A stretch of DNA of 26,376 bases from Phallusia fumigata (GCA_008931825.1 QXVZ01013384.1:7569-33944); one strand, 5' to 3'; numbered from the stretch's first letter, positions 24,601-26,376 are shown. Notes: a model not told the origin generated them from the letters alone. Numbers and translations are program-made.

Positions 24601-26376
24601 GATAGTTTAGTGTCTTTTACATACATAATTTGTTAATAGCACAGATGTACCTTACTATGTCAAGCAATAAACTGGCCATTCGTCTATCTTTGGTAAAGAA
24701 GGGAAATTAAAATTCATGGTGATTAGTTTTATGTTTGGTGATTAAGGGACTGTTCACCTGATGCTACAGCCTCAGCAGTTACCCAGCTAGCCCCCAAAAT
24801 TGTGTGAATTTGTGAGAAACAAATGAAAGTTTTACATAGTGTATCTGGCGATATGGTAAAAGTAACATTTCCAGTTTTAAACCTAAAATGTTGGTTACAT
24901 TATATTTTTAGGTTATTGGTTTGAATCTTACAATGCTTCTGTCGTTGAAACTGAATGTGGTACGGATGCGTTGTGGAAACCAGATCCAAAAACCAAATTA
25001 CACTGTGTTCGTATGTAAACTGTTGACTTTTGTGTAGCATTTGTTATTGTTGCTAAGGATATGAGCTAAAATACGTTAGTAGTCCAGTACTACATACAAA
25101 GCATCTCTGTTTTTTAACATGAAAGTTTCCATTAAGTCTAATTGATTGGGAGTTTTGTGCATTCCTCCTTAAAGTGTTTGGGAGTTTTGTGCATTCCTCC
25201 TTAAAGGTCAAAAACTGAAAATTTTGGATTTTTGGAATAAAATTTTTAGCTACTGTTTTGTTGTTACGTCAAACATGTCATATTTGTATGCTTACCTTTT
25301 TCGTAAGTATCCTGTCATATTTGTTTCAAATTAAAATTGAAACTACCTGAAATGTTTAAATTTTCTCACTGAAAAGCAGAGCAAATCATTTTAGCATGGA
25401 CATTTTTATGACATCCACAAATTCACATTCACTTCTTGATTTATATACTGTCCATTTTATACGTGATAAAAAAATAGCCTAAAAGAAAAGAAAAAAAGCA
25501 GCTTTAGTCTATGCATAAGGACGAATTTAAAAAAAGTTTGTATTGTATGTATTGTAATTCCAAATTACCTCAATGGGCCAGTCAGAGTCAACCAAAGGGC
25601 TGTTTATGGAAGGGCCTCATACATGTTTAAGGCTACTGTAGAGGAACTCTTACTTGGTTGAACATCGCTGATGTAAAAGTGATGACTACCAAATATTTTT
25701 ATACTCTCAGGTGTCACGTGTCGAGACCCTGGCGATATACCTCACTCCACATACTTCCTTGCCACAGGAGAAGTGACCTATGACTCTGCCGTGGAGTAAG
25801 TTGCAAAACAACATCACTTTAGGCCGATATTTTTTTGTGGGAGCGTGCTAAGGTCACATGACACGGTATCATGAGTAAGACACATGAACGTCGATGTACA
25901 CGTCAGGTTGTAATGCAGGGACAGCATAAAAATAAATCGACAGTCATTTAATGCAAAATGTTTGTAAAAAGAAGAAGGGCATGATAAATATTTCACAGAT
26001 ATGAATTTTATTGGTTTATGTTTAGCCATGAGGTCCGAATAATTTAAATGGAGAAACAAAATCTGTAAAATGAGATGCAACACTAAAACAATTAAATACA
26101 GATGCATACAAAAATGTTTTTACAAAGCACCGACTTCTGTTAAGGATTATGGAAACCACAATTCCTCTTTAAACATAACTAAAAACCTGAAAAATATTCA
26201 ATTTTCTGTGTAAAAAATTTTGTTTTTTACATTTACCTTGACAGTTTCTGGTGAAACCCTTTCCTATTGAATTTTAAATTTTCAATTTACAGATACAAGT
26301 GTGATGAAGGGTATCATTTTGAGCCGAAGGTACGTTCAAAATTGTTCCGATGCAATCTCGGCGGGAGCTTTAGTCC
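466..26376 (+). CDS. Partial multi-exon gene: mosaic secreted/extracellular lectin (CTLD + R-type + Link-like + CCP)
   Basis: The 38 exons listed below form one transcript. Each has an AG acceptor and a GT donor, an open frame, and a phase matching its neighbours; the only break is at the unresolved base at 2461. No start codon with signal peptide, transmembrane segment or terminal stop is visible, so both ends lie outside. The modules are all extracellular: C-type lectin, R-type (mannose-receptor Cys-rich) lectin, Link-like and sushi/CCP. N-x-S/T sequons are frequent (for example NYT, NET, NFT, NHT, NLT, NVT, NAS), which fits a secretory-pathway glycoprotein. A role in carbohydrate recognition, adhesion or innate immunity is inferred from the domain families. 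No single known gene matches this order from memory; the mannose receptor family shares CTLD and R-type modules but not the CCP run. Exon structure is judged by eye, without transcripts. Confidence 0.85.
756..1131 (-). repeat. Dispersed repeat R1, copy a (minus orientation), MITE-like
   Basis: Read on the minus strand, this stretch aligns with the + strand at about 24320-24590, sharing GGTGGCGGCCAC, the GGTGGCAG...CTATGCTGCCACC hairpin and CATGTGTCAGAC-type blocks. It also aligns with 10190-10345, sharing GTCTCTTGTGCTATATG. The ends look like short inverted repeats (TCATAGGTGTCG at 756 and CGCCTATA near 1131). Flanks CTCCTAGT and CTCAAAGT agree at 6 of 8 positions, a possible diverged 8-bp target duplication. 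No coding capacity. Confidence 0.65.
1577..1680 (+). CDS. Exon 2: CTLD-A N-terminal exon (phase 1 to 0)
   Basis: Acceptor TTTTAG precedes 1577 and donor CAG/GTAAAA follows 1680. The peptide starts FVAFGNGSMM, then YTEASKYCKKRSAYL, the alpha-1 helix and first conserved Cys of a C-type lectin domain. It has exactly the length (104 nt) and phases of the corresponding CTLD-D exon at 6759. It carries sequons NGS and NYT. Confidence 0.85.
1970..2092 (-). repeat. tRNA-derived SINE, antisense copy 1
   Basis: On the minus strand it contains a pol III B-box-like GGTTCTGATCC (2050-2060) followed downstream by a conserved body (CTTAACTTTCTTGC on +) shared with the other SINE copies here. It lies in the intron between exons 2 and 3. 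It is diverged and not a functional tRNA. Confidence 0.65.
2123..2231 (+). CDS. Exon 3: CTLD-A middle exon (phase 0 to 1)
   Basis: Acceptor GTTTCAG precedes 2123 and donor G/GTAGTA follows 2231. It encodes the alpha-2 helix and the WIGL-type core as KTWWLGLDDVKIE. Length (109 nt) and phases equal the CTLD-D exon at 7081. The exon ends in the middle of the domain in phase 1, a boundary used repeatedly in this gene. Confidence 0.87.
2352..2460 (+). CDS. Exon 4: CTLD-A C-terminal exon, cut by a gap
   Basis: Acceptor TCATCAG precedes 2352. The frame reads TFQWVNGELLEPGDYTNWNP, then DCAIIE, the long-loop region with EPG where sugar-binding CTLDs often have EPN. Coding stops at the unresolved base 2461, before the WND region and last two cysteines. 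Sequence after the N does not continue the domain convincingly, so the exon is interrupted by missing sequence. Confidence 0.85.
2461..2461. other. Assembly gap (single N) hiding exons
   Basis: An N lies inside a coding exon. The 5' side needs about 20 more codons of CTLD-A, and the next exon (2775) starts in phase 0 in the middle of another CTLD. At least the end of exon 4 and the N-terminal exon of CTLD-B are therefore absent. Unlike the Ns at 21070 and 23850 it is not flanked by direct repeats. Confidence 0.8.
2775..2970 (+). CDS. Exon 5: CTLD-B middle exon (phase 0 to 1)
   Basis: Acceptor GTTTTTAG precedes 2775 and donor A/GTTTGT follows 2970. It reads KHSAPWKAAFPVSEP, then SSAWIGMTRKVGYP and MHWDDG, the WIGL core and W-x-D-G strand of a CTLD, then a proline-rich GLPPPPAEIAE loop. 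The matching alpha-1/first-Cys exon is not present upstream and is presumably in the gap at 2461. Confidence 0.8.
2971..3893. other. Intron (923 bp), nothing clear
   Basis: No exon-like frame with CTLD character. Bases 3062-3104 resemble 98-140, and a 17-base stretch (GTTTACCAAAACTTATG) occurs twice, near 3139 and 3824, so it holds pieces of diverged dispersed repeats. Short open frames here are AT-rich and unsupported. Confidence 0.6.
3894..4043 (+). CDS. Exon 6: CTLD-B C-terminal exon (phase 1 to 1)
   Basis: Acceptor ATCTTGTAG precedes 3894 and donor G/GTCAGT follows 4043. It encodes GGKVVHEYCVSIGEDGFWFD, then WDCSAQFHVVCELG, the three C-terminal cysteines and the classic FxxxCE end of a CTLD. 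The WND position reads WFD and no EPN is present, so canonical calcium-dependent mannose-type binding is unlikely for this domain. Confidence 0.87.
   Translation, partial: CFTCGSTLHPLMVCGLLVAKLYMNTVSQLGKMDFGSIGIVRPNFMWFVN
4402..4627. repeat. 23-bp minisatellite, about 10 copies
   Basis: Tandem units of mostly 23 bp, each starting GACAGTAAA and ending in GTT or ATT, run from 4402 to about 4627. One unit is 21 bp and the last is partial. It sits in the intron between exons 6 and 7. The long minus-strand frame across it is a by-product of the periodic sequence. Confidence 0.9.
4830..5024 (+). CDS. Exon 7: lone C-terminal CTLD half (CTLD-C) with EPN and WND (phase 1 to 1)
   Basis: Acceptor TGTTTTAG precedes 4830 and donor G/GTAGGG follows 5024. 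The peptide contains NYSEPNDAWCVEDCGAM and then EYWNDYVCNLKFGFACE. EPN and WND are the calcium/sugar ligand motifs of mannose-type C-type lectins, and this is the only exon here with both. No alpha-1 or WIGL exon lies between it and exon 6, so it appears to be a half-domain flanked by phase-1 introns. Alternatively the N-terminal exons were lost or lie in unassembled sequence. Confidence 0.87.
5291..5361 (+). CDS. Exon 8: short Cys linker (phase 1 to 0)
   Basis: Acceptor TTGCATAG precedes 5291 and donor GAG/GTGAGA follows 5361. It reads LPSQCESYNPPLSYDCIRQI, two cysteines in a short spacer. It links CTLD-C to the VGCD exon. No family recognised. Confidence 0.7.
5362..5792. other. Intron (431 bp), nothing clear
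   Basis: AT-rich sequence with no exon-like frame and no recognisable repeat. Confidence 0.6.
5793..6009 (+). CDS. Exon 9: VGCD linker module before CTLD-D (phase 0 to 1)
   Basis: Acceptor CACATTTAG precedes 5793 and donor G/GTAAGT (consensus) follows 6009. It encodes 72 codons starting VGCDPDALPDNILKHL, then YYREIKEKVELPDS, LCSNPV and acidic SLDDDELTWD. It looks helical and acidic with two cysteines. It shares the VGCD start, both phases and the position before a CTLD with exon 1, but is otherwise diverged. Family unknown. Confidence 0.8.
6010..6758. other. Intron (749 bp), nothing clear
   Basis: No exon with lectin or sushi character and no repeat recognised. The small open frame at 6181-6366 lacks usable splice context and is AT-driven. 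Confidence 0.6.
6759..6862 (+). CDS. Exon 10: CTLD-D N-terminal exon (phase 1 to 0)
   Basis: Acceptor TGCTGCAG precedes 6759 and donor ACT/GTAAGA follows 6862. It reads VPYQAAESICKSMGAVLPT, a clear CTLD alpha-1 helix with the first Cys and the G-x-x-L strand. It is 104 nt, as is exon 2. Confidence 0.9.
7081..7189 (+). CDS. Exon 11: CTLD-D middle exon (phase 0 to 1)
   Basis: Acceptor TTTCTCCAG precedes 7081 and donor G/GTATTG follows 7189. It encodes LKNETLAKLLVKKI and AHWWIGLDDRDVK, the alpha-2 helix and WIGL core. It is 109 nt, as is exon 3, so CTLD-A and CTLD-D derive from a three-exon unit duplication. Confidence 0.9.
7190..7830. other. Intron (641 bp), nothing clear
   Basis: AT-rich, with a short imperfect repetition of TTATTGCAGTAA around 7522-7562. 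No exon or mobile element recognised. Confidence 0.55.
7831..8010 (+). CDS. Exon 12: CTLD-D C-terminal exon (phase 1 to 1)
   Basis: Acceptor TTTACCCAG precedes 7831 and donor G/GTAAAT follows 8010. It reads YEWSSGEPLDTKIGHYTNW, then GNDCVAIEVSDTMMW and EGCDAENGFMCVK, completing the domain. EPL replaces EPN and the WND site is WVA, so calcium-dependent sugar binding by the usual site is probably lost. Confidence 0.9.
8291..8451 (+). CDS. Exon 13: CTLD-E N-terminal exon, long form (phase 1 to 0)
   Basis: Acceptor TAACTTGCAG precedes 8291 and donor TAT/GTAAAA follows 8451. It reads VTCDYPASYGFVHRDECYHF, the extra N-terminal disulfide pair of long-form CTLDs, then FKEAQESCEKTNGYLWLCY, the alpha-1 helix. 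It follows CTLD-D directly with no linker. Confidence 0.87.
8674..8762 (+). CDS. Exon 14: CTLD-E middle exon, first part (phase 0 to 2)
   Basis: The acceptor is the second of two close AGs (CAGGCAG ending at 8673), because the first one puts a stop in frame. The donor AG/GTGGGA follows 8762. It reads LSLADDEVTVMFLKNTITSQ, alpha-2-like, with sequon NFT. Confidence 0.75.
8893..9030 (-). repeat. tRNA-derived SINE, antisense copy 2
   Basis: The minus strand has B-box-like GGTTCTAATCC (8968-8978), and the + strand has the family body GGGTTGGAGC...TTTCTTGCTTA. It lies in the intron between exons 14 and 15, next to a second fragment. Confidence 0.65.
9035..9160 (-). repeat. tRNA-derived SINE, antisense copy 3 (fragment)
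   Basis: Adjacent to copy 2, it repeats the GTTTCTTACTCAGGG...ACACACAACCTTGCGAGC pattern with a decayed B-box around 9095-9105. The same orientation suggests either a nested insertion or a tandem duplication of the SINE. Confidence 0.55.
9359..9480 (+). CDS. Exon 15: CTLD-E middle exon, second part (phase 2 to 1)
   Basis: Acceptor TATGTTTCAG precedes 9359 and donor G/GTAAAA follows 9480. It encodes YWVSLLDKPSPSRHDP, then RDWKWVDGDEEKPF, the WVGL and W-x-W-x-D-G strands. The expected C-terminal half with the last cysteines does not follow; the next exon begins the R-type module. CTLD-E thus looks truncated at a phase-1 boundary. Confidence 0.87.
9776..9920 (+). CDS. Exon 16: R-type lectin module 1, first exon (phase 1 to 2)
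   Basis: Acceptor TTATGAAG precedes 9776 (a weak pyrimidine tract) and donor AAG/GTGTGT follows 9920. It reads GFKIENVDSVKSTPARFSYE then ERCLYGD and sequon NHT. The layout (F-I-N at the start, RCL later) fits the first trefoil lobe of mannose-receptor Cys-rich/R-type domains, as in the cassette at 19054. It could instead be a degenerate CTLD C-terminal half. Confidence 0.7.
10190..10345 (+). repeat. Dispersed repeat R1, copy b (partial, plus orientation)
   Basis: Matches the minus strand of 756-920 (GTCTCTTGTGCTATATG, ATGTTATAAACCAATA, CACATGTCAGACC) and the + strand near 24478-24590. It ends with ATTGACGCCTATG, like the other copies. Only the 3' part of the element is present. It sits in the long intron between exons 16 and 17, where nothing else is recognised. 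Confidence 0.65.
10904..11031 (+). CDS. Exon 17: R-type lectin module 1, second exon (phase 2 to 1)
   Basis: Acceptor TAATTCCAG precedes 10904 and donor A/GTAAAC follows 11031. It reads GGLSWMWTSSYHLLHLRTGR then CLTAPFASSDKTPD. This lines up with the cassette's QTWLWFGQEHIKSVYTGKCL, showing that the two modules are paralogues. It has the R-type TGxCL signature. Confidence 0.85.
11207..11334 (+). CDS. Exon 18: R-type lectin module 1, third exon (phase 1 to 0)
   Basis: Acceptor CTTTACAG precedes 11207 and donor AAG/GTGAAC follows 11334. It reads LFPGVRVLPCNLTDPNQHWI then C, with the CN...QxW repeat typical of beta-trefoil R-type lectins, followed by HLKLRTKSFSLLYDK. Sequon NLT. Confidence 0.87.
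11335..12256. other. Intron (922 bp), nothing clear
   Basis: No frame with recognisable domain content and no repeat recognised. The open frame 12060-12332 only extends leftward from exon 19 through intron sequence in another frame. Confidence 0.55.
12257..12374 (+). CDS. Exon 19: end of R-type module 1 (phase 0 to 1)
   Basis: Acceptor GTTGGTAG precedes 12257. Donor GTAAGT at 12375 is chosen over GTCGTA three bases earlier because it is consensus; both keep phase 1. It reads VEPWDRAFMAGIHYKDDCKA then MWRSLMDNQYLCDEKY. It occupies the position of the cassette's last exon (21185), so it is probably the third trefoil lobe, but could be a linker. Confidence 0.75.
12425..12611. repeat. hAT-like element relic
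   Basis: It starts TAGTGGTTCTCAACCG, followed by TTTCGTGGCCACC, and ends GATTGAAAACCCCTA, an imperfect inverted copy of the start. The AGTGGTTCTCAACC end is typical of hAT-superfamily elements. No matching target duplication was found, so boundaries are approximate. It begins about 50 bp after the exon 19 donor. Confidence 0.5.
12849..12980 (+). CDS. Exon 20: Link-like/CTLD-F N-terminal exon (phase 1 to 1)
   Basis: Acceptor TCTGTGTAG precedes 12849 and donor G/GTTGGC follows 12980. It reads NLYLAKRKKLEPYVKTATNC, then NTLEMKLACSLRG, the alpha-1 helix with first Cys running into the GGRLAT of the next exon. Sequons NCT and NLT. Confidence 0.8.
12981..13429. other. Intron (449 bp), nothing clear
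   Basis: AT-rich with T-runs. The overlapping minus-strand frames at 13263-13539 are antisense shadows of exon 21. Confidence 0.6.
13430..13637 (+). CDS. Exon 21: Link-like module core (phase 1 to 2)
   Basis: Acceptor CCGCAACAG precedes 13430 and donor AG/GTTTGT follows 13637. It reads GGRLATKTNIQQAVADGFVD then GCFCGYVENG, FDPVCSW and ending DSVWCYR. The pattern LAT...A...G...C..G(W/Y)..(D/N)G...P..C...D..C matches Link (hyaluronan-binding) modules, though CSWVTGI could also be the WIGL strand of a CTLD. Known Link residues beyond these were not checked, and hyaluronan binding is not claimed. Sequon NQT. Confidence 0.82.
13691..13973. repeat. SINE flanked by 45-bp direct repeats
   Basis: Imperfect 45-bp direct repeats (13691-13735 and 13929-13973, sharing TTTCCATTTTCC, ACAATCTACCAAAATGTA, TTTATTTATTTTG) bracket the SINE at 13740-13925. 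This is longer than usual for a SINE target duplication, so a local duplication is also possible. Confidence 0.7.
13740..13925 (-). repeat. tRNA-derived SINE, antisense copy 4
   Basis: Closely similar to 16510-16665 (GCCGCTTAACTTTCTTGCT, AACAAGAGGCCAAG, CAAGAATATGTTGTA, CTGTGCTTGTAAA). The B-box-like GGTTTTAATCC is on the minus strand at 13809-13819. The small open frames over it are not genes. Confidence 0.75.
14325..14461 (+). CDS. Exon 22: CTLD-like C-terminal end of the Link-like module (phase 2 to 1)
   Basis: Acceptor GTTTTTCAG precedes 14325 and donor A/GTAAAG follows 14461. It reads ELQFAPWCGVLSVYDSDNFG then LEERSCLSPQSFVCKQ, a clear CTLD tail with the final SC...FVC pair. Together with exons 20-21 it makes a CTLD-superfamily module whose N-terminal half looks Link-like. 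The minus-strand frame at 14158-14460 is an antisense shadow. Confidence 0.87.
14685..15021. mobile_element. hAT-like non-autonomous element (337 bp)
   Basis: It starts CAATGGTGGGCAAAC and ends GTTTGCCCACCCCTG, imperfect terminal inverted repeats of the CAGGGGTGGGCAAAC type common in hAT elements. Flanks ATCTATGA (14677-14684) and ATCTATAA (15022-15029) match at 7 of 8, an 8-bp target duplication as expected for hAT. No transposase. Confidence 0.82.
15093..15305 (+). CDS. Exon 23: sushi/CCP module 1 (phase 1 to 1)
   Basis: Acceptor TATCACACAG precedes 15093 and donor C/GTAAGA follows 15305. A complete CCP in one exon: NNTCAAP, FRCKGGYG, TSQCVD, KRWNPD, FDCL, giving the four cysteines and the conserved Trp. 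Sequons NNT, NSS, NLT. Confidence 0.92.
15571..16014. mobile_element. hAT-like MITE (444 bp) with perfect 8-bp target duplication
   Basis: It starts TAGGGATGGGCC and ends GGCCCATCCCTA (12-bp perfect inverted repeats), flanked by ATATCAAC at 15563-15570 and again at 16015-16022. The 8-bp duplication and TAGGG end point to the hAT superfamily. The interior holds CpG-rich internal inverted GCTCGG/CCGAGC repeats and no transposase frame. It lies in the intron between CCP1 and CCP2. Confidence 0.92.
16139..16354 (+). CDS. Exon 24: sushi/CCP module 2 (phase 1 to 1)
   Basis: Acceptor TATTATCGCAG precedes 16139 and donor C/GTCAGT follows 16354. Single-exon CCP: LSCLDPSP, TYTCNERF, TATCAANQKWKP, IKCS. 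All four cysteines and the Trp are present. Confidence 0.92.
16510..16665 (-). repeat. tRNA-derived SINE, antisense copy 5
   Basis: Similar along its length to 13740-13925. B-box-like GGTTCTAATCC on the minus strand at 16577-16587. In the intron between CCP2 and CCP3. Confidence 0.75.
16741..16810. repeat. 42-bp tandem duplication
   Basis: CCTAACCAACTCTTTATGTT starts at 16741 and again at 16783. The 28-bp shared part is identical. Confidence 0.85.
16916..17104 (+). CDS. Exon 25: sushi/CCP module 3 (phase 1 to 1)
   Basis: Acceptor CTATTTTTAG precedes 16916 and donor A/GTAGGA follows 17104. Single-exon CCP: VACGPPPR, YKCWKGYW, VMCNDSGVWSPD, IVCK. Sequons NVT and NDS. Confidence 0.92.
17105..17512. 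other. Intron (408 bp), nothing clear
   Basis: No exon-like frame or repeat recognised. Confidence 0.6.
17513..17576 (+). CDS. Exon 26: CCP4 first part (phase 1 to 2)
   Basis: Acceptor GTGTATTCAG precedes 17513 and donor AG/GTTTGT follows 17576. It reads ISCPFLETPPNTRRVSIPSY, the first Cys segment. The phase-2 split just before the second Cys segment recurs in CCP8. Confidence 0.88.
17577..17986. other. Intron (410 bp), nothing clear
   Basis: AT-rich with no repeat or exon recognised. Confidence 0.6.
17987..18108 (+). CDS. Exon 27: CCP4 second part (phase 2 to 1)
   Basis: Acceptor CGCATTTCAG precedes 17987 and donor A/GTTAGT follows 18108. It reads YLAKLSIQCEIGYSLVPADL, then VYCDEFGEWAP and GWCQ, completing the four-Cys CCP. 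Confidence 0.9.
18232..18390 (-). repeat. tRNA-derived SINE, antisense copy 6 (decayed)
   Basis: It keeps the body TTGGGTTGAAGCAAATCTGCTTAAG-like start and a decayed B-box (GGTTATAATCG on minus, 18330-18340) followed by ACCCACAACCTGCAG. Intron between CCP4 and CCP5. Confidence 0.5.
18646..18756 (+). CDS. Exon 28: CCP5 first half (phase 1 to 1)
   Basis: Acceptor TCTTTTTTAG precedes 18646 and donor G/GTGGGT follows 18756. It reads VTCPKPLLVPQHATLL, then KLQYKCNKQ, with the first two CCP cysteines. It ends in phase 1 at the Gly that follows the second Cys. The rest of this CCP is encoded at 21915, beyond four R-type exons. Confidence 0.9.
19054..19223 (+). CDS. Exon 29: nested R-type (beta-trefoil) cassette, exon 1 (phase 1 to 0)
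   Basis: Acceptor GGATTTCTAG precedes 19054. Donor GTAAGT at 19224 is chosen over the GTGTAA two bases earlier because it keeps frame into the next exon. It reads MRKGFIIYNPYRPGCLSAD, then STRCLPESAEQTWLW and HIKSVYTG. This is the start of a mannose-receptor Cys-rich/R-type domain (FxIYN...CL...C...W.W). Confidence 0.9.
19224..19777. other. Intron (554 bp), nothing clear
   Basis: No repeat or exon recognised. The minus-strand frames here are short and unsupported. Confidence 0.55.
19778..19839 (+). CDS. Exon 30: nested R-type cassette, exon 2 (phase 0 to 2)
   Basis: Acceptor TGTTTACAG precedes 19778 and donor AT/GTGAGT follows 19839. It reads KCLASAAIGIQLQRCNMKLA, the CL...VQLxxCN repeat of an R-type lobe. 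It continues into QKWEC of the next exon. Confidence 0.9.
20035..20109 (+). CDS. Exon 31: nested R-type cassette, exon 3 (phase 2 to 2)
   Basis: Acceptor TTTTTACAG precedes 20035 and donor AG/GTAAAC follows 20109. It reads QKWECTSLEGNSLLVVSKNT, the QxW motif closing lobe 2 and starting lobe 3. Sequon NTT. Confidence 0.9.
20260..20691. mobile_element. Possible hAT-like element (about 432 bp) inside the cassette
   Basis: It starts CAGGATTGCCAGCTTT and ends near AAACTGGTAACCCTG, imperfect inverted repeats (CAGGRTTRCCAG core). Flanks GGTGAAAC and GGTAAACA are only partly alike, so a target duplication is not proven. The interior is rich in TTGGCC/GGCCAA. It lies in the intron between exons 31 and 32. 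Confidence 0.55.
20957..21183. repeat. Identical 113-bp direct repeat around an N: assembly artefact
   Basis: 20957-21069 and 21071-21183 are identical and separated by the N at 21070. This is the pattern of overlapping contig ends left unmerged by an assembler. Only one copy is likely real. The copy on the right supplies the acceptor of exon 32. Confidence 0.88.
21185..21288 (+). CDS. Exon 32: nested R-type cassette, exon 4 (phase 2 to 1)
   Basis: Acceptor ATCTTTCAG precedes 21185 and donor A/GTAAAT follows 21288. It reads PQENGEGVELNSTITTASSW, then SFISICTSK, the third lobe ending in a Cys. It ends in phase 1, which makes the four-exon cassette (411 nt) symmetric. Sequon NST. Confidence 0.85.
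21445..21575 (-). repeat. tRNA-derived SINE, antisense copy 7
   Basis: On the minus strand an A-box-like TGGTTAGTGC and a B-box GGTTTTAATCC (21513-21523) have tRNA-like spacing, the clearest tRNA head in the window. The + strand frame over it is not a gene. Confidence 0.75.
21915..22043 (+). CDS. Exon 33: CCP5 second half and start of CCP6 (phase 1 to 1)
   Basis: Acceptor GTACTTGCAG precedes 21915 and donor A/GTAAGT follows 22043. It reads VFINYASMCSRYGKWNLPIS then LKCV, the third and fourth CCP5 cysteines with the Trp, followed by QRCPPLKEVTGATHSL, the first Cys of CCP6. Spliced directly to exon 28 it restores CKNQ-like spacing with the consensus Gly. Confidence 0.9.
22241..22856. mobile_element. 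hAT-like MITE (616 bp) with perfect 8-bp target duplication
   Basis: It starts TAGGGATGTTCAAAGTAGAA and ends CTACTTTGAACATCCCTA. The near-perfect inverted repeats are flanked by TCTAAAAC at 22233-22240 and again at 22857-22864. No transposase frame. Its right end lies 41 bp before exon 34, so it may have replaced part of the branch-point region. Confidence 0.92.
22898..23041 (+). CDS. Exon 34: CCP6 remainder (phase 1 to 1)
   Basis: Acceptor TTTGTTACAG precedes 22898 and donor G/GTAAGT follows 23041. It reads GGEPTYGTKAKYNCKPGYWL, then LTCDENGNWFPP and FRCV: cysteines 2 to 4 and the Trp. Confidence 0.92.
23115..23245. repeat. Possible small hAT-like relic
   Basis: The left end GTGGTTTCCAGCCTTTTTGA and right end GGTTTGGAACCACTG are imperfect inverted copies with the AGTGGTT core of hAT ends. 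No target duplication found; a further GGTTGGGAACC at about 23330 may be another fragment. Confidence 0.35.
23720..23815 (+). CDS. Exon 35: CCP7 first half (phase 1 to 1)
   Basis: The acceptor is TTATACAAG ending at 23719, weak but the only one in the right phase. Donor G/GTAAGT follows 23815. It reads LICPPPPPILYGVSSGWMW, then KITYTCIP, cysteines 1 and 2. It ends at the same Gly codon as CCP5's first half. Most of this exon is falsely repeated after the N at 23850. Confidence 0.85.
23737..23963. repeat. Identical 113-bp direct repeat around an N: assembly artefact
   Basis: 23737-23849 and 23851-23963 are identical around the N at 23850. The right copy contains an exon-35 fragment (23851-23929) with donor but no acceptor. 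The length equals that of the 21070 artefact, which suggests a fixed overlap size in the assembler. Confidence 0.9.
24320..24590 (+). repeat. Dispersed repeat R1, copy c (plus orientation)
   Basis: Inverted relative to 756-1131: it shares GGTGGCGGCCAC, the GGTGGCAG...CTATGCTGCCACC hairpin, GTACATTGTGTAATTTGATC and CATGTGTCAGAC. It ends with GCCTATGATC. It lies in the CCP7 intron. It lacks the TCTCTTGTGCTATAT block present in copies a and b. Confidence 0.7.
24912..25010 (+). CDS. Exon 36: CCP7 second half (phase 1 to 1)
   Basis: Acceptor TATTTTTAG precedes 24912 and donor C/GTATGT follows 25010. It reads YWFESYNASVVETECGTDAL then WKPDP and LHCV, cysteines 3 and 4 and the Trp. Joined to exon 35 it gives TCIPGYWF. 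Sequon NAS. Confidence 0.9.
25146..25206. repeat. 32-bp tandem duplication
   Basis: TTGGGAGTTTTGTGCATTCC starts at 25146 and again at 25178, with CTCCTTAAAG following in both. The rest of this 700-bp intron (25011-25710) shows nothing recognisable. Confidence 0.85.
25711..25795 (+). CDS. Exon 37: CCP8 first part (phase 1 to 2)
   Basis: Acceptor ATACTCTCAG precedes 25711 and donor GA/GTAAGT follows 25795. It reads VTCRDPGDIPHSTYFLATGE then VTYDSAVE. The phase-2 split before the second Cys matches CCP4. Confidence 0.9.
25796..26292. other. Intron (497 bp), nothing clear
   Basis: No repeat or exon recognised. The minus-strand frame 25814-26107 is AT-rich and lacks any domain signature. Confidence 0.6.
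26293..26376 (+). CDS. Exon 38: CCP8 continuing past the window (phase 2 start)
   Basis: Acceptor CAATTTACAG precedes 26293. It reads YKCDEGYHFEPKVRSKLFRC then NLGGSF, cysteines 2 and 3. A GTACGT at 26330 looks like a donor, but reading through it gives the expected third Cys, so the exon is taken to run off the right edge. Confidence 0.87.

Noticed and set aside
26330..26335. GTACGT as donor of exon 38
   Set aside because: Reading through supplies the third CCP cysteine in frame (KLFRCNLGG), so the exon continues.

Overview
The window is animal nuclear DNA, most likely from an invertebrate chordate such as an ascidian (sea squirt). I infer this from AT-rich sequence, many short exons split by introns averaging about 0.6 kb, a C-type lectin/Link-like/sushi/R-type-lectin protein, antisense tRNA-derived SINEs and short hAT-type elements. 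The genus cannot be proven from the sequence alone.

One + strand gene, open at both ends, fills the window. I place 38 exons (about 5.0 kb coding, roughly 1,680 residues) between 466 and the right edge. Every junction is phase-compatible, except across an unresolved base at 2461 where exons are missing. The gene encodes a large, cysteine-rich, N-glycosylation-sequon-rich extracellular mosaic lectin. In order: linker (466-625), C-type lectin domain CTLD-A (1577-2460, cut by the gap), CTLD-B (2775-4043, N-terminal exon missing), a lone C-terminal half-CTLD with EPN and WND motifs (4830-5024), a Cys-containing linker (5291-6009), CTLD-D (6759-8010), a lone N-terminal part of a CTLD (8291-9480), a first beta-trefoil R-type lectin-like module (9776-12374), a Link-like/CTLD hybrid (12849-14461), then eight sushi/CCP modules (15093 to the end).

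The most interesting structure is in the fifth CCP. It is split by a phase-1 intron at the Gly after its second Cys, and four exons (19054-21288, 411 nt, 137 codons) encoding a second complete beta-trefoil module sit inside that intron as a symmetric 1-1 cassette. Skipping the four exons restores a normal CCP, and including them nests a lectin fold inside it. CCP7 has an intron at the same codon without a cassette. Two CTLD halves also begin or end at phase-1 introns inside the domain, which suggests half-domain shuffling in this gene.

The introns carry three hAT-like non-autonomous elements with terminal inverted repeats and 8-bp target duplications (14685-15021, 15571-16014, 22241-22856), other possible hAT relics, seven tRNA-derived SINE copies all antisense to the gene, a three-copy dispersed repeat, and a 23-bp minisatellite. 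Two single-N positions (21070, 23850) are each flanked by identical 113-bp direct repeats. These are almost certainly assembly artefacts, and one of them falsely duplicates most of a CCP exon.
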